Source: Zymoseptoria tritici IPO323
Lineage: Eukaryota; Ascomycota; Dothideomycetes; Mycosphaerellales; Mycosphaerellaceae
Length of the DNA: 64,000 nt
Assembly: GCF_000219625.1 (NCBI RefSeq)
Contig: NC_018210.1
Location: 1,302,001-1,366,000, forward strand
Direction of reading: 5' to 3'
Shown here: positions 1-11,013 of the stretch, one piece after another
How positions within the stretch are numbered: position 1 is the stretch's first letter
Layout of the letters: every line of letters begins with the position of its first letter
The notes under the pieces: generated by a model
Told to the model about the DNA's origin: nothing
Databases searched by the model: none
Seen by the model: the letters and a program-made list of their open reading frames with translations, nothing else
Program-made: the position numbers and the translations under genes

Positions 1-3000
1 GAAGACCTTGGCCTCGTCAATGCTGGTAAGCTCCTTCCACTGCGGCTGATCCACGCCAAGTCTGTCAAGCATACGAGAGAACTTGTAGCGGTTCTCTGCG
101 GTGTCGATCATCTCTGGCGAGGTACCGAGGACTTTGACATTGGCTCGGTAGAGCGGGAGAGAGATGTTGTTAGGTGTTTGACCACCCATGGACAAGATCA
201 CACCACTCGAGTGCTCCATCTCGTAGATGTCGAGGACAGTCTCCAGTGTGATGTTCTCGAAGTACAGTCGGTCGGCTTCGTCGTAGTCGGTGCTGTGAGG
301 ACATTAGTTTGAGCGTTGATAGCTAGGGAAGGGCGTTGCTCGCCTGACTGTCTCCGGATTGTAGTTGACCATGACCGTCTTGTAACCACTCTCGCGCAGA
401 GTGCGAACGGCACGGACGGAACACCAGTCAAATTCCACAGACGATCCGATGCGGTAGACACCCGAGCCCAGAACCATAACACCTCTATCCTCAAAGGTCA
501 CGTCATGCTCGCTGCCGTTGTATGTGAGGTACAGGTAGTTAGTGAAAGCTGGGAACTCAGCAGCAACGGTATCAATCTGCTTGACAAACGGTGTAATGCC
601 GGCTTCGATTCTGCTTCGGCGAACGTGCTGCTCGTTGCTGCTCCAGAACAGAGCCAATTGCTTGTCTGAAAATCCCATCTCCTTGGCCTGGCGGAAAAGC
701 CTCGTGGAGATGTTGTCCACAGTGTGGCTGGTCATCAGCTTGCCGAAGTCGCTGAGGCTCTTCAGCTTCCTCAAGAACCACTTGTCAATCTTGGTCAGTT
801 CCCAGATCTTGTCGACGGTGTAGCCGGCGTGCATGGCATTGGCCAGGGCGAACATGCGCTGGTCGGATGGCGTTTGCAGCTCGGTGTCGATGTCGATGGA
901 CATGAGGGCGGGAGTGTCGTTGAAGCCTAGGTTGCCTGGATCCACTGATCGGATAGCCTTCTGGATTGCTTCCTCAAACGTTCGACCAATGGCCATGACT
1001 TCGCCAACACTCTTCATGGAGGATCCGAGGAGAGTCGACACACGTGTAAACTTTTTCAGATCCCAGCGAGGAATCTTGACCACAACGTAATCGAGCGAAG
1101 GCTCGAAGCATGCGCAGGTGACCTTGGTGACTGTATTCTTGATATCGTTGAGGGCAATGTTGAGACCCAGCTTGGCCGCAACGAAGGCAAGCGGATAGCC
1201 AGTAGCCTTCGATGCCAGTGCGGACGATCGAGAAAGACGTGCGTTGACCTCGATAATGCAGTACTCCCTGCTGTCTGGGTTGAGGGCATACTGGATGTTG
1301 CACTCTCCAACCACACCCAAGTGTCGAATGACGCGAACAGCCGTTGTTCGGAGCATGTTGTAGTCCTCATCGGATAGGGTCTGCGATGGCGCGATAACGA
1401 TCGAGTCGCCAGTGTGGATTCCAAGAGGATCGAAGTTCTCCATGTTACACACCGTGATGCAGTTGTCGTGAGCATCGCGGACGACTTCATATTCGACCTC
1501 TTTCCAGCCCTTCATACTGCGTTCAACGAGGACCTGCGGGCTAGCGGCGAAAGCAATGTTGCAAAGATCGACAAGCTCCTTTTTGTTCGAGGCGAATCCA
1601 CTGCCCAAACCACCCAAGGCGTAGGCAGCACGAACGATGACCGGGTAGCCGATCTCCTCCACGGCCTCCAATGCTTCAGCCATATTATTGGCAGACTTCG
1701 ACTTGGCGCAAGGCGCTCCAATAGACTCCATGCTGCGGGCGAAGAGCTCACGGTCCTCGGTGGTGATGATCGTATCGATTGGAGTACCCAAAACCTTGAC
1801 TCCGAGAGACTCGAATTCATCCTTGAGCTGGATGCCGACCTGTAAAGCAGTCTGACCACCGAACGTGCAGTAGATGGCGTCTGGACGTTCGTGCTTGATG
1901 ACCTTGCGGACGAAGTCTGCGTTGACGGGGAGGAAGTAGACCTTGTCTGCCAGACCCTTCGACGTCTGGATAGTGGCGATATTCGGATTGATGAGAATCG
2001 TGTAAATTCCTTCCTCCTTGAGCGCCTTGATGGCCTGGCTTCCAGAGTAATCAAACTCTCCAGCCTGACCAATGCTCAATCCACCACTTCCAAGCACAAG
2101 AACCTTCTTGACATCGACTCGTGGCTTGAGAGCGGCGTTCTCGGCAGCGTCACCTCCAGGGAAAGCGACCGGGCTTTGCATGAGCGAGGCGTCCTTGAGC
2201 GTATCGGTGATAGTCTGGATGAACACATCGAACAAGAACTCGGTATCCCGCGGTCCAGGGGTGCTTTCGGGGTGGAATTGCACACTGAAGTATGGTCGGC
2301 TGACATGGCGTATACCCTCATTACTGTTATCGTTGGCGTTGACGAACAGCTCACTCCAGCCAGTGGGCAAGGTCTCGGAGTTGACGGCATATCCGTGGTT
2401 TTGAGAAGTAATGTAGCACTTCCCAGAGAGGAGACTCGTACAGGGGATGTTGTGTCCGCGGTTACCGAACTTCATCTTGATCGTTTCAGCGCCTGCCGCA
2501 CGGGCGAGAAGCTGGTGTCCGAGACAGATACCAAAGATTGGCACCCGAGCTTCGTCCATTGTCTGTTTGATGTGCTTGACCGTCTCTTGCATCATGGCTG
2601 GATCACCTGGTCCGTTGGAGATGAACAGACCGTCGTATTCCTTGCCTGCCAGCTCCGGGAAGTTGTAGTTCCATGGCACGACTTCAACCTCGACTCCGCG
2701 CGACACCAGGCATCGCAATTGATTGTATTTGAGACCGACATCGACGCACAGAACACGCACGGCTCTACCTGACGGATGACGCAACGCATTGGACGCACTT
2801 GGGGAGTAAATCTTGGGTGTGGAGGTTGAAACTGAGAATACATCAGGTTCTGTCTAATGCTACTGGCTAATGGTAAGAATGACTTACCGTCGGCGACCAG
2901 ATTCCTGGTGTTAGGATCGGAGAACGGGATGTCTTCGAAGACTGCCACCTCTTTGGTGGTTCCGTTGAAGTATCCATTTGCTCCATTGGTACCATTCGGC

Positions 3001-3596
3001 ACCAGTGCTTTGTTGACTGCCAGGAGGCTTGCGCCAACACCAGGTGTTGCAGCCGGTGTGGCATTGTTGGGAGTTTCGAGGCCGCTCGCGGCAGGGATGC
3101 CATTGGCAACTTTTTTTGTCCCAGTCTGCATGAGCAATCGGCCCAGCATGCTACCCTGTTCTCTGATCTTTTTCGTCAAGGCTCGTGTGTCGACGCCGTA
3201 GACAGCGGGCACATTCTGCTCCTTGAGCCATGTTCCGAGGGAGGAGGTCGCCAAGTAGTGGGAGTAGTCTTCGCCGCAGTACGATGCAACGATGAGACCA
3301 GCAATGTGGATTTCGGAGGCCTCGAAGTGAGCGGGGAGGTCTTGTAGCAGAGCATCGCGCTCTTCTCGTGAAGGCACACCATAGTTACCCACGAGAGGGA
3401 ATGTGATGACCAAGATCTGGCCGCGATATGAAGGATCAGTAATGGACTCGGGGTAACCGACCATACCAGTTTGGAAGACCAGCTCGCCGGCGACACTGCG
3501 GTTGGCGCCAAAGCTGCGACCTTCGCAGAAGCGGATGGACGAATCGCCATTCTTCACCTCCAAAGCCATCAGGCTCTCCTTCTCCTGGTCGGCCAT
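1..3596 (-). CDS. URA2: Multifunctional pyrimidine protein, GATase-CPSase part (5' portion, truncated by window edge)
   Basis: Homologue of fungal Ura2/PyrABCN, the cytosolic protein that makes carbamoyl phosphate from glutamine, bicarbonate and ATP and passes it to aspartate transcarbamylase. Exons read 3596-2888, 2768-344 and 292-1, giving the first 1142 residues. The small-subunit N domain ([20 protein letters not shown]) is followed by a class I glutaminase with the nucleophile Cys318 in GICLGHQ and a downstream QFHPE motif. The CPSase large subunit starts near [21 protein letters not shown] second, repeated nucleotide-binding start ([17 protein letters not shown]) lies near the left edge. 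The dihydroorotase-like and ATCase domains must lie beyond base 1. Fusion of glutaminase and synthetase in one chain separates it from the arginine-specific two-subunit enzyme. Intron 1 is 119 bp with a GT donor; intron 2 (51 bp, 293-343) only keeps frame with a GC donor. ATG 3596 is the first in-frame start. Confidence 0.95.
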
Positions 3597-4622
3597 CTTT
3601 TTCTGCAGCTTCTCGTCTTCCGCGCAGGTTGATCGAGGTTTAGCAAAAGAAGTTCTCGAGTCCGTGAAAAAAGTTAGAATCTAGCCCAAGCTTCCCTGTG
3701 AATTTTGGCGCTAAATCGCAGGTGGGCAAGTAGGGCGCCGTCAGAAGAGCCGGGCGTGCCGATCGAGGACTTCCGATCAATGGATTGACCTTCTCGTTGA
3801 GACAACTGAGTCGAAGTGACGGTTTTCACGTGTTTCATGGCATTGTCGTGGCTCGCGATGGAAAGTGCAGGACCGATGGTAGAACTTTGGCAGGAGCGCC
3901 GACGCCGGCAAGCTGCAACATCTGCTTCAATCGAGTACGGATACATTTTGAGTACGGATATATTGTTAGAAGACGGCCTGGCAGACGATACGGCTGTCAA
4001 CTGTTCGTGCGTCCTGTTGAATTGCCTGTCTGCGGTGGCCAGAGAGCTCTGAGGTGTACGTCCTCCGAGCGTCACAACAGACTAGTTCTACTCGCCCGGG
4101 TTTACAACGTGTCATGGCAGCTGGCTTGAACGCACAACTGGCATGTCCTGATGGCTTCACTGTACGGCTGCGGAGGGAGTCTGCTAGATTCACTGTACCG
4201 TTAATAACGTGTCCAAGTAAGTCACCTGCACGGCTATCGAGCTGTTCGACCAAGCTACCCGGCTTTGTTGGTAAGATGTCCACGGAAGTCACTTGCACAC
4301 ATTGCCAGCGTGTCCTGCTAAGTTACCTGTCCCACTGATAGGGCGTCCAGGTAACTTACTTGTACGGCTATCGAGCTGGTCAGTGCAGTTGACTTACATG
4401 CACCACTAGCATGTCTGCTATGTTGCCTGTATGATGCAAACGTATCCTGCTCAGTTGCAGATAAGGTGTGTCGTTGCCATTGTCATTGTCATTGCCGTCG
4501 TAAATCGTTTCTATATGTCCTGTCCACTCTCTAGCTCAAAGTGCACACCCCGAGCCACTCAGGGACTGGTCGTGCAGTCGTGTTCGAGCAAGGCTATGGA
4601 GACAAATTTCCACTCCCATGCC
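3597..4622. other. Intergenic: URA2 upstream region plus MFS 3' flank
   Basis: No credible gene. It contains the URA2 promoter side and, at about 4140-4460, a degenerate repeat listed separately. Open frames here are short and show no recognisable domain. Confidence 0.6.
4140..4460. repeat. Degenerate tandem repeat, unit roughly 60-70 bp
   Basis: Blocks with the pattern GTCC-(A/G)-rich-GTAAxTYACYTGYAC recur near 4217, 4277 and 4345, with weaker ones near 4145 and 4411. The closest pair share GCACGGCTATCGAGCTG / GTACGGCTATCGAGCTG (about 4236-4252 and 4362-4378). The copies are strongly diverged, so unit borders are approximate. Confidence 0.5.
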
Positions 4623-6128
4623 TTATTCCACCCGCTTCTGCACTTTTGGCAGAATCGTCCAGCAAACCAGCATCAGAGCAAAGAACCCTATGCATATAGG
4701 GTGGAGGACGAATGTTCCAGCGCTCTGAGCGATCAGGCCAGTCAGAAACGGAACAACAGCTCCACCGCTTGATCCTGCGCTCGCGATGAAGCTAATAGCA
4801 ATCATTTGCAGGTTTCCTGGTAAAAGCTTGGTGAAGACAGTCTGGGCGCAGGGGTAGACCGGTCCAAGGAGAAGTCCGAGAATGGATACTGCGACTGCGT
4901 TCCCGATAATGTTCGGTATCGTCCATGCCATTACCTGAAATGCCATAGAACCAGCGCCCAATATGTACACGAAGCGCTTCTCGCCGATGATAGGAGCCAA
5001 ATGGGTGAGTGTAAAGCGCCCAAGGGTGATTCCAGCCCAGAAGCCAGATGTGACATAGCCCACCTTTGCCGGATCACCGTTACGGTAGTCGATGAGATAG
5101 GAGATAAACCATCCGGACTCGCTGACTTCAGCTCCTTGATAAGCGAAGATGAACAGCGCTCCAATGATGGTCGTCTTATTCTTGAGAGCCCTCCCAAGGA
5201 GTTTGATAGCGCTTGGCGCGCCGAGCTCCTCTGCGGCTTGCCTACTCGCCATCTGTTGCAAGCTATTCGCGAACTGAGTCGTGCCCTCTTTCTCATAATT
5301 CCAGAACGACCATCCCGCGAATGCAAAGCAAAGGACCCGGAGACCAAGAGTAATCAGATAATAGCGTGCCCAAAAGATTCCATTCGAGACCATGGCTGTT
5401 GCAATAAGAGGCGCGACGATGCCACCGATACCGTAAGAACCATGAGCCAGCCCCAGGATTACAGTGGAATCGGCCAAATTGGCGCAGAAGACGTTGTTGA
5501 GAGCAAGGTTGATCGCATTGCCGAAGCCCATCAGTAGAAAAGCCACGACGACGACAGGAAAAGGCGGACCACCAACGATGATGGCGTACGCTACCATCAT
5601 CAATGCCTCGGACATCATGTGTGTCTTCGCTCGGCCGAGCCGACCATTGATCGTATCCGTGATGAAGGCGGCCGATATGAATCCGACGGCGTTCGCTACC
5701 CAGATCAAGGAGACAATAGCATAGCCGATATGATAGCCTTTCTCAATGTACGGAATCAAAGCTCCGGGCGCCGCATCGCTCATGCCGTTCGAGAAGTAGA
5801 TTAAGCAGGCCGCAAGCACTCTCCACTTGTTCATGCTTGGGTAGAAGAAAGATGGTAGCACACCCGTGGCTGTGGCCTGCCTGGGCGTCGGAGGCTGGCT
5901 GCATTCGAGCTCATTTGGTGTCTTGGCGAGTCGTTCTGTGCTGTAGCAAGGCGTGTAGGCTTCCTCGGGAGTCTGTAGTCCAGTGGGCGTGACATGCACA
6001 TCGTATGAAGATTTGCCACTCAGGTTGCCGTGGTCTGCCAGTTCGATCGAGTCCAACTCCTCGATTGAAGGGCCGGCCGAATTGATTCTTGTCACCTTGG
6101 TTGAAGGCATATTCTTGCTGGAACCCAT
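4623..6128 (-). CDS. MFS transporter, fucose-permease/BSC6-like
   Basis: A single-exon 501-residue membrane protein with a polar N-terminal tail of about 100 residues and then roughly twelve hydrophobic segments. The first helix region (WRVLAACLIYFSNGMSDAAP) and the motif GSYGIGGIVAPLIATAMV are typical of the fungal MFS group around yeast Bsc6, related to FucP-like sugar/H+ symporters. A loop after helix 6 carries a charged stretch (ALKNKTT), then SGFWAGITLGRF at the start of the second half. The substrate cannot be deduced. It is probably at the plasma membrane (family-based inference). It is transcribed away from SVF1 (680 bp divergent spacer) and in the same direction as URA2. ATG 6128 is the only upstream in-frame start that keeps the whole tail. 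Confidence 0.85.
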   Translation of the reverse strand: MGSSKNMPSTKVTRINSAGPSIEELDSIELADHGNLSGKSSYDVHVTPTGLQTPEEAYTPCYSTERLAKTPNELECSQPPTPRQATATGVLPSFFYPSMNKWRVLAACLIYFSNGMSDAAPGALIPYIEKGYHIGYAIVSLIWVANAVGFISAAFITDTINGRLGRAKTHMMSEALMMVAYAIIVGGPPFPVVVVAFLLMGFGNAINLALNNVFCANLADSTVILGLAHGSYGIGGIVAPLIATAMVSNGIFWARYYLITLGLRVLCFAFAGWSFWNYEKEGTTQFANSLQQMASRQAAEELGAPSAIKLLGRALKNKTTIIGALFIFAYQGAEVSESGWFISYLIDYRNGDPAKVGYVTSGFWAGITLGRFTLTHLAPIIGEKRFVYILGAGSMAFQVMAWTIPNIIGNAVAVSILGLLLGPVYPCAQTVFTKLLPGNLQMIAISFIASAGSSGGAVVPFLTGLIAQSAGTFVLHPICIGFFALMLVCWTILPKVQKRVE

Positions 6129-6808
6129 AGCCTTCTTGTTGGAAGTATACCCAATCGGAAAGGAATTGAGATGTCTTCGAAGAGGGGGAAAATGAATGAA
6201 TTGCGAAGATACTCAACGAGCGAGCTGCACGTCCTTGATAAGTCAGACGATGACAGATAGTCGTACGGACCAGATGCGCGCTGCTTGTAATCGTTGAGGT
6301 GCCGCCGTCTACTGTACCTTACCGTCCATTCGTTGCCGCCGGTTGAACACTTTTACTAGGCGGCACGATTACCACCTTCGGCCGCCCCGCAAGCCCAAAA
6401 TGTCGGCGTTGGTCGAATTGAGAGTTGCCGCTCTGCCCGAGAAGGGTAAAGATTCCTGCCGATGCATCACGACGCTGGTCAGATGTGTTGTCGTCGTGCC
6501 GTGGAGTCCTGGCGTGATGGCACTGTAGATGTATCATCAAAGCCCATGACAGAACTCAGGAGTGCCGTGCGGGTGTTTTGTAGCAAGGATGAGTTGACAC
6601 AATCCACCGAAGAGGTCTGAAGGAATCCCAGCCCCGATGACGATCGTCGTTTCATCAACAAGCGTGCTTGCTCTGCGACTCCAACTCCAACCGTCGTCCT
6701 CCTCGAGGCAACGTACACAAACGACTCGAATAGAGCTTCTAATCTCCCGAACAGCAGCTCGAACAATCAGCAACTCGACGGATATACCTCCACACGCGGA
6801 ACAGCAGC
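6129..6808. other. Divergent promoter region between MFS gene and SVF1
   Basis: About 680 bp between two divergent start codons. Open frames present are short with no domain. No gene or repeat seen. Confidence 0.6.
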
Positions 6809-8111
6809 ATGTTCAACTGGGTAAAGCAAAGGTCGGTGCCTTGACGACCCCACTTCCGTCTACAACAACAACCACTAACAAACATGCGCATGCAGCGTGG
6901 GCCTCACAGATCACCACTACGGTCCCGAAGGCCTGCAATCCGTGGCCCTGCAAACGAAAGATGTTCAATACACCGAGCTGAAGAAAGAGGACCTCATATG
7001 GGAGCGAGTGGGCGGAACCAACGTCGAGACCAAGACATTCTACATGACCAGCGATTCAGGTCTCCTCGGAATGGCACAAGTCATCTACAGCGATGTGATG
7101 TGAGCAAGATGATATATGGATATCGGACATGAGCTGCAACATGCTGATGCGTGTAATCAGGGGTGTTCGCAACACCGCACAATTCAGTAGCAAGATCTTC
7201 TACCCGAAAGAGTCTGGAAAGACCAACGTGTGGTCGTCGGACAACCTTTCCAACTACAAGTTCTCCAAGGACAACCTCGACTTCAAGGCTGATGGCTGCT
7301 CCATGGAGCTCAGTCCAGACGGCAATACATACCACATCAAATCTTCTACGGGCAAGAAAGCTATAGTTGACCTGAAGTTCACAAAGACCGCTCCTGGCTT
7401 CGCGGTGGGCAAGAATGGAGTCAGCACATTTGGCACAGATCCAAAGGCACCGTGGGGAAAGATGAAGCATGGCTTCTGGCCGACCTGTAAGGTGGAGGGT
7501 TCAATTGTGATCAAGGAGGGGCCAGTCGATTTCAAGGGACGAGGCATGGCCGTGTTTGCCTTGCAGGGCATGAAGCCCCATTTTGCTGGTCAGTGAAGTG
7601 TCTACGAAAACTGGTCCAAAACTAACACATCACAGCTGCGAAGTGGAACTTCTGCAACTTCCAATCACCCACATACTCCGCTGTTCTCATGGACTTCACC
7701 ACCCCACCTTCATACGGCCCAAGCACCGTCGCCGTTGGCGGTATTGCTGTAGAGGGAGAAATTCTATTCGCCGGCGCCAGTCCAGATGTCAGGGTCGAGC
7801 ACACAGAAATCAAGGGTGATCCGGAAAACGGCTGGCCTGAGCCGAGCGCAGTGGTCTACAGTTGGAAAGGAAAGACCAAGGATGGCAAGGACGCCTCCGC
7901 CGAGATCAGGACAGCACTCGAGCCGCGTACAGACCGGCTCGACGTCATGGGCGAAGTACCCAAGTTCGTGAAGCAGATCGTGGTCGGCGTTGCTGGCACA
8001 AAGCCATACATCTACCAGTACGACCAGAAGATGACTATCAAGATCAAGATTGGGGACGAGGAGAAGACTGAGGAAGGCAGAACATTTGCGGAAGCCACGT
8101 TCATCACGTAG
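6809..8111 (+). CDS. SVF1: Survival factor Svf1, ceramide-transfer/lipocalin-like protein
   Basis: Exons 6809-6831, 6896-7099, 7161-7588 and 7636-8111 give 376 residues, the usual Svf1 length. The protein opens MFNWVKQS, the amphipathic N-terminus that in yeast Svf1 is N-acetylated and attaches the protein to Golgi membranes. Diagnostic stretches follow: DLIWERVGGTNVETKTFYM, MGVRNTAQFSSKIF, KPHFAAKWNF and MDFTTPPSYGPSTVAVGG. In yeast, Svf1 protects against oxidative stress and moves ceramide between ER and Golgi; this function is inferred by homology. The first exon is only 23 nt, so the true start is easily missed: the later frames that open with ATG lack the membrane-binding helix. All three introns have GT-AG ends and keep frame. 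Confidence 0.9.
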
Positions 8112-8838
8112 AGATGGATGTACGAACACGTCACTTACCAGGACTTTGGGCCGAGAGGATGGTTCCCGGACACGGCATAATTTGGCTGGATGTTCTGTTC
8201 AAGATGGAACGGGTAATGCACTTTTATGCTGCCATAGTGTCAGCTGGCGTTTCTCATTGTAACGCGACACGGATATAAATCGATAACGATACAGAGACTA
8301 CTCCACCAGTGGTTAACCTCAAGCAGATATCTTACGTACACTCATGACTGCAACTTTCATTGGAGCGTTCCTCTGTCGCTATGATAGAGAACTTCGACCG
8401 CAGGCAAAGTGCAAAGTTCGAGACCCCGTCGTCGACGAGAGTCCGACCCGAATCCAGAGCTGTTTCCGCTTCGTACGGCGAATGTTTGCATAACTTACTG
8501 TTGCGCTGTTCAGCTAGGATGGTCCAGGTTCGGTTGGTCAAGTGAGGCCGGCCCTCTAGAAAAGGCATGTTGAAGAATTGTAGCAAGTTCAATTGTTGTC
8601 AAGTATGCAACATTCAAAAGTGCTGTCGCCGTCCCACCATTTTGTTCCCCGGCCGCCTCATCATGAACTTCGAGATTGACGTCGATCGCGAAATGCTCTT
8701 ATCACTTCCGACACAATTACACTGTTCGCGCTGATACCAGACGAACCGCGGTCTCACAGCGTCTGGAACGCTTTGGCTCAGATATCGCGCATCGAAGCTC
8801 GTCTCCCTGATCAACCGAGCCCACGCCGGCGTCTACCA
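8112..8838. other. Intergenic between SVF1 and uL23m gene
   Basis: About 730 bp. Only short unrelated frames. I see no RNA gene or repeat. The stretch just before 8839 should be the uL23m promoter and leader. Confidence 0.6.
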
Positions 8839-9407
8839 ATGGCTCTTCCGTCTTTCAAAGTAGGCCTGAAAGAGCTCTACCTGTGAGTTCTCCTAGCCAT
8901 CCTAGGGTCGTATATTGCCTCGACTGACAACATTGCAGACCAGATATCCGCGTCACACTCCTCCGCAGTAAACATGGACCTAGCCACGCCCATTTCCGCG
9001 TACCACTCTTCTTCAGCAAACTCGATCTCCGCGATTACCTCTGGCACGTCTACAAAGTGGAGATTTTTTCAGTACAAAGCTACGTCAAACAACAGCGCGT
9101 AAGATCTGGTAGAGAGAACGATATTCGACCGGCGCCACGCCGATGGCATCGCCCAAAGGCCCACAAGCACATGACCGTTCAGCTTGCGAAACCATTTGTC
9201 TGGCCCGAAGAACCGGAGGACTTTTCAGAGTGGAACATGGAGACGGTGGAGGCTGCAGAAAAGGAGCAAGACAAGCAGCAGGATTTGTCGGGCTCGACAG
9301 GAGATGCGATGGAAAATAAGGAGCGAAGAGAGAGGATGAGAGAGCAAGCGAAGGCATTACTCTCGGGCAAGACGAAATGGCGACCGTCGTCTTCGAAGGG
9401 TATATGA
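8839..9407 (+). CDS. MRP20: Mitochondrial large-subunit ribosomal protein uL23m
   Basis: Exons 8839-8882 and 8939-9407 encode 170 residues. The core KVGLKELYLPDIRVTLLRS...FRVPLFFSKLDLRDYLWHVYKVEIFSVQSYVKQQRV is the uL23m fold, which binds 23S-type rRNA near the exit tunnel of the mitoribosome. The strongly basic stretch RRWHRPKAHKH follows, then FVWPEEPEDFSEWN and a charged C-terminal tail with a run of E/K/R. The intron (8883-8938, 56 bp, GTGAGT...CAG) splits the codon after ELY. The short N-terminus lacks an obvious cleavable presequence, as in other fungal members. It lies upstream of TAF10 on the same strand, but the 800-bp spacer indicates an independent unit. Confidence 0.88.
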
Positions 9408-10218
9408 TCATGGTGAGGGGGCTCTGGGTTGATGAAAATGGAGGAATAAAGAGGTGTACATTGTGTGTATCAACAAACTTGTCGATATGGACCGCAAGGC
9501 CCCGCTGCTGTCTGCGAGGCAGCCACGGCCAGTGAAGATATTGGTGTCAGAATCGGTGTTCGGCATCTCGATGAGATATTGCCAGGACGCCGCTCGTGGG
9601 GTTTAGAGCTGGCAGAGATCGCACGACTGCGAGAGGACGAAGCACGTCGAAGCACACAGGAGAGCCGGCGAGGGTGCAAAGGGGGAGTACACTTGCTCAC
9701 GACAAAGAAGTTAATGGCTGCTTCATGTCCCACAGTGGGACGGACAGCGACTGCTTTTTCGTACTCCCGCAATCACGATGGTTCGTACTGCACTTGCTCA
9801 AGTACGCCGTGAATGCTGAATTTGTGTCGCCTTCCAATTCTTCTTGTGCCATGACTGCCTCGAGTCTACTATAAATCAACACCGCAATGCTGCTTGAGAT
9901 CTAGTATCCATACAATCCTATCTCCAATATGCGATACCTCACTCATGTTCTGCTGTCGAATCGGGAGCATCGCGGAGCCGAAGATCCCCCGGCGGGATCG
10001 ATCACAGAGCTAGCGTGCTGGTGCTCGACGTGCTCGACCTTCACATTCGTTACATCACTTGCACGTGCCTTCAATTATCTGACATTTGTTGCGAGCAACC
10101 AAAACACTCCAATCGGCCAGACTACATCGTCACATGCGCCTTCCAGCGACGTCGAGCTGCGTGAATTGAGTCCGGGACTTTCACATGCGAGCAGCGCACG
10201 TGAAGCGCAACCGCAAAC
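9408..10218. other. Intergenic between uL23m gene and TAF10
   Basis: About 810 bp. Several short frames on both strands, none with a recognisable motif. Probably TAF10 promoter and leader. Confidence 0.6.
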
Positions 10219-11013
10219 ATGGCCGATAATGGAGCCGATTCAGGTACCACGGCCAGCGCACTGCCGCCAGCAACCACCAGTGCGGAGCCTCAGGTAGACG
10301 CAAAGCCTTCCACGAACGAGGCGTCCTCGATCCAACCGACACAAACCAGCGAAGACGCTGTACTCGACACTCTACCTGACCGCGACCTTGACGCCGAGAT
10401 CAACCCCAACTCCTCCACAGACACAATGGCCATGGACACCACACAGGATGCGCCAGCACCTAACTCAGCGCCCGAGACCAATGGTCTACCAGCAATACCT
10501 ACTGTTCTCGAACCACGGATACCTCAAAAGAAAGATACCTCTCTGCGCGAATTCCTAGGAAAGATGGACGACTACGCTCCTCTCATTCCCGACGCCGTCA
10601 CAGACTACTACCTCACACTCGCGGGTCTCCCACCACCACCCGAGACCGACCGTCGTCTCGCCCGACTCCTCGCTCTTGCGACGCAGAAGTTCATTGCAGA
10701 CATTGCAGCCGACGCATACCAATACAGCCGGATCCGTAGCACGAACACCACGTCCAACAATCCTCTAACGGGTCTTGGAGGTGCCGCGGGATTTGGAATG
10801 AATATGCCGCAAGGCGGTGAAGGCGCGGATGGCGCTGGAAAGGGTGGGAAGAAAGATGTTGGTAAGGCGGCACCTTTAGGCGGACCACGTGCGGGATATG
10901 GAGGTGGAGGTGCAGGCGCCGGTCAAGGTCGGACTGTGCTCACCATGGAAGATTTGGGTATGGCGGTGGGCGAGTACGGTGTCAATGTCAAGAGGGGTGA
11001 ATTCTATCGATAA
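10219..11013 (+). CDS. TAF10: TFIID/SAGA subunit TAF10
   Basis: A single-exon 264-residue protein. A disordered, Pro/Thr/Glu-rich N-terminus of about 105 residues precedes the TAF10 histone-fold: [20 protein letters not shown], then [18 protein letters not shown] and [23 protein letters not shown]10 pairs with TAF3/TAF8 in TFIID and with Spt7 in SAGA. The loop between helices holds a Gly/Lys-rich insertion (about residues 190-240), longer than in yeast, before the closing segment [20 protein letters not shown]. The ATG at 10219 directly follows a CAAAC context. Acts in the nucleus in transcription initiation. Confidence 0.93.
   Translation: MADNGADSGTTASALPPATTSAEPQVDAKPSTNEASSIQPTQTSEDAVLDTLPDRDLDAEINPNSSTDTMAMDTTQDAPAPNSAPETNGLPAIPTVLEPRIPQKKDTSLREFLGKMDDYAPLIPDAVTDYYLTLAGLPPPPETDRRLARLLALATQKFIADIAADAYQYSRIRSTNTTSNNPLTGLGGAAGFGMNMPQGGEGADGAGKGGKKDVGKAAPLGGPRAGYGGGGAGAGQGRTVLTMEDLGMAVGEYGVNVKRGEFYR

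Noticed and set aside
3597..3800. Possible arginine-attenuator-type upstream ORF before the CPSase gene
   Set aside because: The gene is the pyrimidine URA2 type, not the arginine-specific small subunit that carries such a leader, and no fitting leader peptide is seen.
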